Shown here: in pieces, positions 1-6,571 of the stretch | Layout: the number at the start of each line of letters is the position of its first letter | How positions within the stretch are numbered: position 1 is the first letter of the stretch | Origin: an uncultured Selenomonadaceae bacterium | GTDB taxonomy: Bacteria > Bacillota > Negativicutes > Selenomonadales > Selenomonadaceae | Assembly (NCBI GenBank): GCA_958415865.1 | Contig: CATYZV010000046.1 | Location: 1 to 9,425, forward strand | Direction: 5' to 3' | Length of the DNA: 9,425 nt | Notes under the pieces: model-generated | The model's input: only the letters and a program-made list of their open reading frames with translations | Told to the model about the DNA's origin: nothing | Database searches by the model: none | Made by a program: the position numbers and the translations under genes

Positions 1-18
1 ATTAAAAATAGAAGGTGA
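1..18 (+). other. possible 3' end of an upstream gene (5 open codons and a TGA)
   Basis: In frame 1 the window opens with five sense codons (reading I-K-N-R-R) and a TGA at 16-18. That stop overlaps the AAGGTGAT ribosome binding sequence and the ATG at 18-20 of the next gene. Such a stop inside the next gene's start region is typical of tightly coupled operons, and an upstream member (hsdS, hsdM or a small HTH partner) is expected. Five codons cannot identify a gene. A competing frame-2 reading stays open to a TGA at 80-82, so even the frame is uncertain. Confidence 0.25.
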
Positions 19-23
19 TGCCT

Positions 24-1175
24 TTGCTTTATACCTTAATGAACAAATACACATCATTAGCCGATATAAACATATCCGATGACGGGAAGATCATCTCTAT
101 AGATAAAATCCACGATATGGAAGCCTTTCCTGTAGGTATTATAACTTCATACAGCGAATGTAGTGTAAATACTATTTTATCTGCTTTGAATAAGTGGTGG
201 CATGGTCGTGCTATTCCTGCGAGCCGTGATGCTCTTGGTTATGTATTGGCTGTCAACAATGTTGAAACTGCTGCTGCTCTGTCGGTGCGAAGTCTGGGGC
301 TTAGTCTGTCGGATCAGTATTGGCTCAGGCCGCGTGGTTCCGAGTTATCTTGGGATGATGTGAATTTCTTTACGAATGAGTTTTCCGGGGATTTGGGTGA
401 TTCTTTTTTTGATTCTTCTAAGCGTCCTGATATCAGCCTATATTCTCCGGATGCTTCTAGTAACGGTTGGCTGAAAAAGCGGTGGAAAATCATAAACGGC
501 GAGCGGTATCTGCTCAAGGCAGGGTCGGGCATCACTTTGCAGGAGCCGTATAATGAACAAATTACTTCTAATATAATGGATGTGCTGGGATTGGAACACG
601 TGCATTATGATCTCGTCGTCGAAGAGGATAAGCCTTTTTCCGTCTGCAAGAATTTCATTGACAGCAATACGGAGTATGTCCCTGCTATCTTAGTTACTCA
701 GGTATTGCCCAAAGAGAAAAATGAATCGTCTCTGCATCATCTGCTGCGCTGTGCTGAGTATTTAAACATTCCCGATGTCCGGGAGTATATCGACAATCTG
801 CTGACTATCGACTTTTTGATTGAAAACACTGACAGGCATTACGGCAATTTCGGTTTTATCCGCGATGTCAATACGCTGAAATTTCTAGGAGCTGCTCCTA
901 TATTTGACAACGGCACGAGCCTGTGGCATCAGTCGCCGCTGACGGATATCGGTGATTGGCAGATTTGCTATCCGTTTATGCAGACGCAAAGGCAGCAGAT
1001 TGAGCTGGTGCAGGCTTTTCATATCAATGCTGAAAAATTGACCCAATGCGAAAGCATAGCAGCTGAGGTTTTAGCGCAAAATCCCCTGCTGGATGAACGC
1101 CGCTTTGAAAAAATAAGCAGATGGGCGGGCAATAGGGCGAGGGTTCTTGCAAATCTCATTCATTCTAAATCGTGA
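24..1175 (+). CDS. HipA/CtkA-like serine/threonine protein kinase (putative toxin)
   Basis: This encodes a HipA-fold kinase of the type common in Firmicutes as single-domain 'HipA domain-containing' proteins. Known HipA kinases phosphorylate glutamyl-tRNA synthetase and stop translation; the target here is unknown. Counting from TTG 24 (383 aa), the N-terminal part opens with YTLMNK and carries the family segments LGLSLSDQYW (about 91-100) and VNFF-x4-FSGDLG (113-125). The kinase core follows: SPD-x4-GWLKKRWK (141-155), a nucleotide-binding Lys165 in YLLKAG, EPYNE (174-178), the catalytic loop NTDRHYGNFG (268-277; Asp270, Asn275), and metal-binding Asp295 in IFDNG. All key residues are present, so it is probably active. 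Start choice: AAGGTGAT at 12-19 is ideally placed for TTG 24 (8 nt) and too close for GTG 15 or ATG 18, which are alternatives. hsdR follows after 13 nt, so the two are probably co-transcribed. No HipB-like antitoxin is visible in the window. Base composition looks more AT-rich than in the core genes to the right. Confidence 0.85.
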   Translation: MLYTLMNKYTSLADINISDDGKIISIDKIHDMEAFPVGIITSYSECSVNTILSALNKWWHGRAIPASRDALGYVLAVNNVETAAALSVRSLGLSLSDQYWLRPRGSELSWDDVNFFTNEFSGDLGDSFFDSSKRPDISLYSPDASSNGWLKKRWKIINGERYLLKAGSGITLQEPYNEQITSNIMDVLGLEHVHYDLVVEEDKPFSVCKNFIDSNTEYVPAILVTQVLPKEKNESSLHHLLRCAEYLNIPDVREYIDNLLTIDFLIENTDRHYGNFGFIRDVNTLKFLGAAPIFDNGTSLWHQSPLTDIGDWQICYPFMQTQRQQIELVQAFHINAEKLTQCESIAAEVLAQNPLLDERRFEKISRWAGNRARVLANLIHSKS

Positions 1176-1188
1176 GAAGGTGTATTTG

Positions 1189-4100
1189 ATGGCCGGATAC
1201 TACGTTGAAGCAAATTACGAAAACTCTATCATTGAATTATTTCAGAATATGGGCTATGAGCATATCTACGGACCGGATGAGGCTGATAGGGATTTTAGCT
1301 CGCCGCTGATGGAAGATGTTCTAATAGAATCGCTGCGCCGTTTGAATCCTCATATGGCGGAGGAGGGGCTGCAAGACGCTCTGTACAAGCTGAAGAATTT
1401 TGAAAACGGTGAATTGGTGCAGCGCAATGCTGTGTTTACGGATTATCTTCAGCATGGCATTGAAGTGCGTTATTTTGATGGGGATGAGGAGCGTTCGGGG
1501 ATTGTCTACATCGCTGATTACGACAATCTGGATAACAATTCTTTCATCATTGCCAATCAATGGACTTTTGTCGAGAACAGCACCAAGCGGCCTGATATAT
1601 TGATATTTTTAAACGGGCTGCCGATCGTGCTGATGGAGCTTAAATCTCCGGCGCGGGAGGAGACGGACGCATCGGAGGCTTATCGCCAGATACAGAATTA
1701 TATGAAGCATGATATACCGTCGCTGTTCATCTACAATGCTATATGCGTTATGAGCGATATGTCTGTTTCTAAGGCGGGCACGATTACTTCCAATGAAGAA
1801 CGGTTTATGGAGTGGAAAACAAAAGACGGCGATTATGAGAATACGGAACACGCTAGATTCGATGTGTTCTTTGAAGGCATCTTTCAAAAGGATAGGCTGC
1901 TCGATATCATAAAGAATTTTATCTGCTTTTCTGCTGAAGGCTTGAAATCCTTTAAGATAATGGCGGGCTATCATCAGTATTTCGCTGTAAAAAAAGCTGT
2001 GGAGTCTACGCTGCACGCTTCTAAGACCGACGGCAAGGGCGGTGTCTTCTGGCATACGCAGGGCAGCGGCAAGTCGCTGTCAATGGTCTTTTATGCTCAT
2101 CTGCTGCCGTCTGTAATCGCTTCGCCTACGATAGTGGTGATAACCGATAGAAATGACTTGGATGATCAGCTTTTCAGCCAGTTCAGCAAATGCCGGGATT
2201 TTCTGCGCCAGACTCCTGTTCATGCTCAGAGCAGGGCAGATTTGAAAAGGCTGCTGGAAAACCGCCGGGCTAACGGGATTATATTCACCACTATGCAGAA
2301 ATTCACTGAGAGTGAAGAGGCTTTGTCAAAGCGGCGCAATATAATTGTCATGGCTGATGAGGCTCATCGCAGTCAATACGGCTTGAGCGAAAAGATTCAG
2401 ATGAGAACGGATGCTTCCGGGCGGAAGGTGGCAAAACGCGTCATCGGCACGGCACGTATTATCCGCAACAGCCTGCCTAATGCTACTTATATCGGTTTTA
2501 CCGGTACGCCTATTTCAGCTAAAGACCGCAGTACACGTGAGGTATTCGGCGATTATATAGACATATACGACATGACGCAGGCCGTAAAAGACGGTGCTAC
2601 GCGCCCTGTCTACTACGAAAGCCGCGTCATCAAGTTGAAGCTGGATGAGCATACTTTGAAATTGATAGACGCTGAGTACGATATAATGGCGAGCAATGCC
2701 GACCCTGCCGTAATCGAAAAGAGCAAGCGGCAGCTGGGGCAGATGGAGGCGGTGCTGGGCAATGAACAGACTATATCTTCTTTGGTGGAGGATATATTGG
2801 CTCATTATGAAAATTACCGCGCCGGGCTGCTGACGGGCAAGGCTATGATCGTGGCGTATTCACGCGCCATAGCTTTGAAGATATACGATAAAATAATGCA
2901 GCTGCATCCTGACTGGACGGAAAAAGTCGCCGTCGTCATGACTGAAAGCAATAAAGATCCGGAGGATTGGCGCAAAGTCATCGGCAATAAGCGTCATCGC
3001 GATGAACTGGCTAAGGAATTTAAGGACAATGACAGTCCGCTGAAAATCGTCATCGTCGTCGATATGTGGCTGACGGGTTTTGACGTTCCTTCGCTCGCTA
3101 CTATGTACGTCTATAAGCCGATGAAGGGACATAATCTGATGCAGGCGATAGCACGCGTCAATCGCGTATTTGAAGATAAGGAAGGCGGCTTGATAGTAGA
3201 TTATGTAGGCATTGCATCTGCACTAAAGCAGGCCATGAACGATTATACGAAGCGCGACAAGCAGAATTACGGCGATACGGATATCGTCAAAGCGGCGTAT
3301 CCCAAGTTCTTGGAGAAGCTGTCCGTATGTCGCGATCTGTTCCACGGCTTTGATTACGGTTCATTTGCAAACGGCTCTGATTTGCAGCGGGCAAAGATCA
3401 TCATCGGAGCAGTCAATTTCATTTTGGCTGTGGATAGAGAGGCTCAGCGCAATGATTTTGCCAAAGAAGCTCTGCTGCTGCACCAAGCACTGTCTTTATG
3501 TTCTTCCATCGTCAAAGAACAGCAGCGGTTTGAGGCTGCATTTTTTGAAGCAGTCCGCGTCATGGTCATGCGTTTTATCAACAAAGGCGAGGGCGGCAAA
3601 ATCTCTCTGCCGCAGATGAATGAACGGATTAATGAACTGCTGAAGCACAGCATTAAGAGCGAAGGTGTTGTGAATCTGTTTTCTGATGCGGCAGAATCGT
3701 TTTCCATCTTTGATGCAAAGTTCTTGCAGGAAATTTCACAGATGAAGGAAAAAAATCTGGCTGTGGAAATACTCAAAAAATTGATTGCCGAGCAAGTCAA
3801 TATCTACCGGCGGACGAATATAGTTAAATCAGAAAAATTCAGCGAGATAATTCAAAATCTGATGAACCGTTATTTAAACGGTATGCTGACAAATGAGCAA
3901 GTCATATCGGAATTGCTCAGCTTGGCAAAGCAGATAGCCAAAGAGCGGCAGGCAGGAAAAAGCCTTGGGCTTACAGCCGATGAGCTTGCCTTTTACGATG
4001 CACTGACCAAGCCGCAGGCGATAAAGGATTTTTATGAAAATGAAGAACTGATCGCATTGACAAAAGAACTGGCTGATACCTTGCGCCAAAACAGGACGAT

Positions 4101-4350
4101 AGACTGGCAGCGGCGTGAATCAGCTAGGGCCAAAATGCGCATGATGATAAAGAAGCTGTTAAAAAAGCACCGCTATCCGCCCGAAGGCATGGAAGATGCA
4201 GTATCCACTGTCATGAGCCAATGCGAACTCTGGGCAGATAGAGCGGATATACCGGCTATTCCTCATATGCAGCCTTCAAAAAACAGCTCCTTGTCATCTC
4301 TTCAGTATGAAAAACCATATAGATTTGAACGAGTTGCTGAAAATAAATAA
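1189..4350 (+). CDS. hsdR: type I restriction enzyme, R (endonuclease/translocase) subunit
   Basis: This is the DNA-cleaving and ATP-driven translocating subunit of a type I restriction-modification complex, which works with HsdM2-HsdS in the cytoplasm. At 1053 aa it is close to the EcoR124I (type IC) subunit in length. The N-terminal PD-(D/E)xK nuclease shows Asp136 (RPDI), Glu150-x-Lys152 (ELK) and the QxxxY motif Gln167...Tyr171. The SF2 motor shows Walker A GSGKS with Lys295, the DEAH box at 390-393, TGTP at 438-441, DMWLTGFDVP at 625-634 and QAIARVNR at 652-659. A long helical C-terminal region closes with a YPP segment and a Gln-rich helix usual for the DUF3387-type tail. The ATG at 1189 is chosen because GAGAAGG (1174-1180) lies 8 nt before it; an upstream in-frame TTG at 1147 has no such site and would overlap the kinase gene. 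The gene appears intact. hsdM and hsdS must lie outside the window, most likely upstream in the same operon. Confidence 0.97.
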   Translation: MAGYYVEANYENSIIELFQNMGYEHIYGPDEADRDFSSPLMEDVLIESLRRLNPHMAEEGLQDALYKLKNFENGELVQRNAVFTDYLQHGIEVRYFDGDEERSGIVYIADYDNLDNNSFIIANQWTFVENSTKRPDILIFLNGLPIVLMELKSPAREETDASEAYRQIQNYMKHDIPSLFIYNAICVMSDMSVSKAGTITSNEERFMEWKTKDGDYENTEHARFDVFFEGIFQKDRLLDIIKNFICFSAEGLKSFKIMAGYHQYFAVKKAVESTLHASKTDGKGGVFWHTQGSGKSLSMVFYAHLLPSVIASPTIVVITDRNDLDDQLFSQFSKCRDFLRQTPVHAQSRADLKRLLENRRANGIIFTTMQKFTESEEALSKRRNIIVMADEAHRSQYGLSEKIQMRTDASGRKVAKRVIGTARIIRNSLPNATYIGFTGTPISAKDRSTREVFGDYIDIYDMTQAVKDGATRPVYYESRVIKLKLDEHTLKLIDAEYDIMASNADPAVIEKSKRQLGQMEAVLGNEQTISSLVEDILAHYENYRAGLLTGKAMIVAYSRAIALKIYDKIMQLHPDWTEKVAVVMTESNKDPEDWRKVIGNKRHRDELAKEFKDNDSPLKIVIVVDMWLTGFDVPSLATMYVYKPMKGHNLMQAIARVNRVFEDKEGGLIVDYVGIASALKQAMNDYTKRDKQNYGDTDIVKAAYPKFLEKLSVCRDLFHGFDYGSFANGSDLQRAKIIIGAVNFILAVDREAQRNDFAKEALLLHQALSLCSSIVKEQQRFEAAFFEAVRVMVMRFINKGEGGKISLPQMNERINELLKHSIKSEGVVNLFSDAAESFSIFDAKFLQEISQMKEKNLAVEILKKLIAEQVNIYRRTNIVKSEKFSEIIQNLMNRYLNGMLTNEQVISELLSLAKQIAKERQAGKSLGLTADELAFYDALTKPQAIKDFYENEELIALTKELADTLRQNRTIDWQRRESARAKMRMMIKKLLKKHRYPPEGMEDAVSTVMSQCELWADRADIPAIPHMQPSKNSSLSSLQYEKPYRFERVAENK

Positions 4351-4360
4351 ATAGAACATA

Positions 4361-4390
4361 AAAAAAGCGCGGCATTAGCCACGCTTTTTT
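4361..4390. terminator. bidirectional rho-independent terminator between hsdR and lepB
   Basis: Six A residues, GCGCGGC, the loop ATTA, GCCACGC and six T residues form a 13-bp stem with a single C/A mismatch. A U-run is produced on either strand, so the hairpin can stop both hsdR (+, ending 10 bases before) and the convergent lepB (-). Confidence 0.9.
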
Positions 4391-4397
4391 GCATTTA

Positions 4398-4940
4398 TCA
4401 AGGCAGTGTCTTTATCTTGTCTAGCGGCCAGAAGATCATCATTGCTTTGCCCTTGATTAGGTCAAAGGGCACGAAGCCTACGTCGGCAAAGCGGCTGTCT
4501 TCTGAGTTGTTGCGGTTGTCGCCCATAACGAAGATATGGCCTTCGGGCACTGTGGCGAGCGGATAGTCGCCGCGCGTCGTGCTGAGGATGTACGGTTCGT
4601 TTTTGAGTTCGCCGTTGACGAATACATGGCCGTCTTTGATTTCAATCGTGTCGCCGGGAACGGCTATGACGCGTTTGATAAAGTCGCGGCTAGGGTCTTT
4701 CGGGTACTGGAATATGAGCACGTCGCCGCGTTCGGGTTCGTGCAGCCTGTAGATGAATTTGTTGACTACGAGGCGTTCTGCGTTTTGCAGGGTCGGGCGC
4801 ATGGACGGTCCGTCGACGAGGTAGAGTTCTACGACGAAGGTGCGGATGAACAGGGCGAGTGCTACGGCTATGGCTATGGATATTACCCAGTCTTTGATGT
4901 CGCTGCCCAGTGATGAGGCTTTTTCTTTATTATCAGACAC
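4398..4940 (-). CDS. lepB: signal peptidase I
   Basis: This membrane-anchored serine protease removes signal peptides from Sec/Tat-exported proteins on the outer face of the cytoplasmic membrane. The 180-aa protein has the short Gram-positive-style layout. It has a single N-terminal transmembrane anchor (about 17-42), then the catalytic Ser46 in DGPSMRPTL, the RGDVLIFQYP strand (71-80), the general base Lys89 in FIKRVIAVPGD, and the conserved box GDNRNNSEDSR (140-150). The start is GTG at 4940, with AAGGAGG (4949-4955) placed 8 nt before it. The gene follows rplS as in many Firmicutes, but a hairpin terminator lies between them. I find no convincing promoter in the 40 bases left, so expression may rest on read-through from rplS. 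The usual next genes (ylqF/rbgA, rnhB) are missing; a terminator shared with hsdR follows at once. Confidence 0.96.
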   Translation of the reverse strand: MSDNKEKASSLGSDIKDWVISIAIAVALALFIRTFVVELYLVDGPSMRPTLQNAERLVVNKFIYRLHEPERGDVLIFQYPKDPSRDFIKRVIAVPGDTIEIKDGHVFVNGELKNEPYILSTTRGDYPLATVPEGHIFVMGDNRNNSEDSRFADVGFVPFDLIKGKAMMIFWPLDKIKTLP

Positions 4941-4982
4941 GGCGGGAGCCTCCTTGTGCTAATTCAGATAGTTGATTGCTCT

Positions 4983-5015
4983 AAAACAAAAGGGACTGCC
5001 CGCAGGCAAGTCCCT
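4983..5015 (-). terminator. intercistronic terminator/attenuator between rplS and lepB
   Basis: On the - strand, AGGGACT, GCC (after one bulged base), a TGCG loop, GGC and AGTCCCT form a 10-bp stem, followed by TTTTGTTTT. It begins about 14 bases after the rplS stop. It should end most rplS transcripts, with part reading through into lepB. Confidence 0.8.
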
Positions 5016-5028
5016 CTCACAGACATGA

Positions 5029-5370
5029 TTAGCGTTTTTCTTTGATACGTGCAGCTTTACCGGTGAGGTTGCGCAGGTAGTAGAGTTTAGCTCTGCGTAC
5101 AATACCTCTGCGGGTAACGTCGATCTTTGCAAGGCGCGGGGAATGTACAGGGAAAGTACGTTCGATGCCTACGCCGTAGGAAATTCTTCTTACGGTGAAG
5201 TTTTCGCGAACGCCGGAGCCCTGGCGAGCGATTACAACGCCTTCAAACATCTGAATACGTTCGTGGTTGCCTTCGACAACTCTTACGTGTACACGTACGG
5301 TATCCCCGGGTGCAAACTGGGGAATATCATCACGTAATTGTTCCTGTTCCAATGCTTGAATAATGTTCAT
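5029..5370 (-). CDS. rplS: 50S ribosomal protein L19
   Basis: L19 sits at the 30S-50S interface of the ribosome. The 113-aa length is normal. The protein shows the family pattern: [16 protein letters not shown] (about 19-34), [21 protein letters not shown] (a basic, highly conserved core), [15 protein letters not shown], and a basic tail with [22 protein letters not shown]. The ATG at 5370 has AAGGAGG (5377-5383) six bases before it. Transcription probably starts from the promoter at 5446-5474 and passes through a hairpin leader that may provide autoregulation. trmD, rimM and rpsP, which often precede rplS in Firmicutes, are not here, so this is a stand-alone rplS-lepB unit. Confidence 0.98.
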   Translation of the reverse strand: MNIIQALEQEQLRDDIPQFAPGDTVRVHVRVVEGNHERIQMFEGVVIARQGSGVRENFTVRRISYGVGIERTFPVHSPRLAKIDVTRRGIVRRAKLYYLRNLTGKAARIKEKR

Positions 5371-5388
5371 TTTTGTCCTCCTTAAAAT

Positions 5389-5430
5389 CAGATGTTCTTG
5401 ATCAGCCCCATGCTGTCAGCGGACCATCTG
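5389..5430 (-). ncRNA. candidate L19 leader (5' UTR autoregulatory hairpin)
   Basis: In the transcript, CAGATG (from + positions 5425-5430) can pair with CATCTG (5389-5394). Together they close a loop that contains a second helix, CAGC (5412-5415) with GCTG (5403-5406), around the short loop ATGGG. The structure starts within about 10 bases of the inferred transcription start and ends just before the ribosome binding site (5377-5383). A cis-acting L19 leader RNA bound by L19 is known in Firmicutes. Assignment to that family rests on position and structure only; I could not align it to the family model. Confidence 0.6.
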
Positions 5431-5445
5431 TTGTCATACCAGACT

Positions 5446-5474
5446 ATTCTATCATATGATTTATCGTATGGCAA
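5446..5474 (-). promoter_or_regulatory. rplS promoter, extended -10 type
   Basis: On the - strand the -35 box is TTGCCA (5469-5474), the spacer is exactly 17 bases, and the -10 box is TAGAAT (5446-5451) preceded by TGA, giving an extended TGn element. Both hexamers match the sigma-A consensus at 5 of 6 positions. The predicted start near 5439 gives a 5' UTR of about 70 bases. Confidence 0.8.
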
Positions 5475-5493
5475 TAGTTTTTTTCGAGAAATT

Positions 5494-6429
5494 TCACGAT
5501 ATGAGTTCTTCGAATAAGCCTATCATGAGAGGCATGGTGATTATCGAGAGCAGCGTGGAGACGACGTAGAGTGCGCTGGCGTGGGCTGCGTCTTTGTTGT
5601 AGAGCTGGGCCATCGTCGTTATCATGGCGCAGGCGGGTGTGATGGCAGCGAGGTAGACGGTCATCAGGACGGGCTTGCCGTCGGGCACGAAATCTGCTGC
5701 GCCGCTCAGCTTGAATACTGCGAGCACTATCAGCGGATAGACGATGAGGCGGATGAATGTCGCGAGGTAATTGCGCTTCGTCGTGAACAGTTTCAAAACG
5801 GGCGTGTCAGCTATGACCATGCCGGCGAGCATCATGCCCAAAGGCCCGATCATTTCGCCTGCCATGTCGAGTGTGCCTTTGATGATGTCAGGCAGTTCGA
5901 TATGGAGCAGAAACAGTGCCGCGCCGATGATTATGGAGATGATATTGACGTTGGTGAAGATTTCTTTGAGCGATACTCTGCTGTCGCCGCAGAGCATACC
6001 GCGGCAGTGCGTCCAGAGCAGTATGAGCTGGATGACGATGAAGCCGCAGGAGTAGATGATGTACTGCTGTCCCATGAGTGCATCGACGAGCGGTATGACG
6101 AGTATGCCGGCATTGCTGTAGATGACGGTGGCGCGCTCGATGGTATCCAGCCCTAGTGTTTTCTTTAGTATTGCCGTCAGCACGAGAAATATGACGTGCA
6201 CGACCGCCGCCATGGCAAAGGCGAGTATCAGCCCGTCGCGCACATCATCGGTGTATTTGATCTGAAAGGCGTTGATTATTACGCACGGTATGACGATGTA
6301 AACGAGCACGATAGACAGGCTTCTGCTGTCAGCGGCATTCATCAGCTTTGCCCTGACCACAGCCATGCCCATCGCCAGTATCAAGAACAGCATCACGATT
6401 TCCTTCATTAATATTAGACTTACTTCCAT
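5494..6429 (-). CDS. AEC-family transporter (auxin efflux carrier-type permease)
   Basis: This 311-aa integral membrane protein is of the AEC/bile-arsenite-riboflavin superfamily, whose bacterial members carry organic acids such as malate or malonate, or unidentified small anions. It has about ten hydrophobic segments in two five-helix halves. Conserved signatures are visible: YSNAGILVIPLV (104-115) in the first half, GPLGMMLAGMVIAD (195-208) opening the second half, and TPACAMITTMAQLYNKD (264-280) followed by STLLSIITMPLM (291-302), the crossover and C-terminal family motif. The substrate cannot be read from sequence. The ATG at 6429 is used; the GGGG at 6441-6444 is a weak and somewhat distant ribosome site, and Met8 is an alternative start. 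It is transcribed divergently from cytX and is probably monocistronic, separated from rplS by that gene's own promoter. I see no strong terminator directly after it. Confidence 0.9.
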   Translation of the reverse strand: MEVSLILMKEIVMLFLILAMGMAVVRAKLMNAADSRSLSIVLVYIVIPCVIINAFQIKYTDDVRDGLILAFAMAAVVHVIFLVLTAILKKTLGLDTIERATVIYSNAGILVIPLVDALMGQQYIIYSCGFIVIQLILLWTHCRGMLCGDSRVSLKEIFTNVNIISIIIGAALFLLHIELPDIIKGTLDMAGEMIGPLGMMLAGMVIADTPVLKLFTTKRNYLATFIRLIVYPLIVLAVFKLSGAADFVPDGKPVLMTVYLAAITPACAMITTMAQLYNKDAAHASALYVVSTLLSIITMPLMIGLFEELIS

Positions 6430-6467
6430 TATTAGTTCATCCCCGTATAAAAATTATTTCTGCGTAT

Positions 6468-6496
6468 ACTATACTACTGTGAAAATGCAATTTCAA
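6468..6496 (-). promoter_or_regulatory. promoter of the AEC transporter gene
   Basis: On the - strand, TTGAAA (6491-6496), a 17-base spacer and TATAGT (6468-6473) form a sigma-A-like promoter, with a predicted start near 6461, about 30 bases before the gene. An imperfect palindrome, GCAnTTnnAAnTGC-like (6487-6500), overlaps the -35 box and could be an operator. Confidence 0.65.
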
Positions 6497-6513
6497 ATGC
6501 TTCTTAGCTTGCA

Positions 6514-6542
6514 TATTTGCCCAAAAAAGATTAAAGTATAAC
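6514..6542 (+). promoter_or_regulatory. weak candidate promoter for cytX
   Basis: TATAAC at 6537-6542 is a good -10 hexamer on the + strand. With a 17-base spacer the -35 would be TATTTG (6514-6519), which is poor; TTGCCC at 6517-6522 is better but only 14 bases away. If real, the promoter probably needs an activator. The leader to the start codon would be only about 25 bases, too short for a TPP riboswitch. Confidence 0.4.
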
Positions 6543-6571
6543 GTAAGAGTCAAAATTTGGGGTGAAATATA

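Noticed and set aside
2..82. Frame-2 stretch of 26 open codons overlapping the kinase start, ending in TGA at 80-82, as the tail of an upstream gene
   Set aside because: It overlaps the kinase reading frame by nearly 60 bases where that frame already shows the family's N-terminal pattern (YTLMNK). The frame-1 stop at 16-18 gives a more usual operon junction. It cannot be excluded without upstream sequence.
295..300. Loss of kinase activity suggested by DNG replacing a DFG/DLV-type metal-binding motif (residue numbers in the HipA-like protein)
   Set aside because: The aspartate itself (Asp295) is kept, and FDNG-x-SL is the normal form in this HipA/CtkA-like subfamily as I know it, so the change is not evidence of a dead kinase.
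1147..1188. Longer hsdR beginning at TTG 1147
   Set aside because: It lacks a ribosome site and overlaps the kinase gene. ATG 1189 has GAGAAGG at 8 nt and gives the normal HsdR N-terminus.
5581..6156. 191-codon open frame on the + strand, antisense to the AEC transporter
   Set aside because: Its translation is rich in Asp, His, Glu and Cys with no domain pattern, as expected for the complement of a GC-biased membrane protein gene; the opposite strand has clear AEC motifs.
6430..6571. TPP riboswitch before cytX
   Set aside because: The conserved TPP-aptamer segments are not present, and the distance from the likely -10 box to the start codon is too short to hold one.
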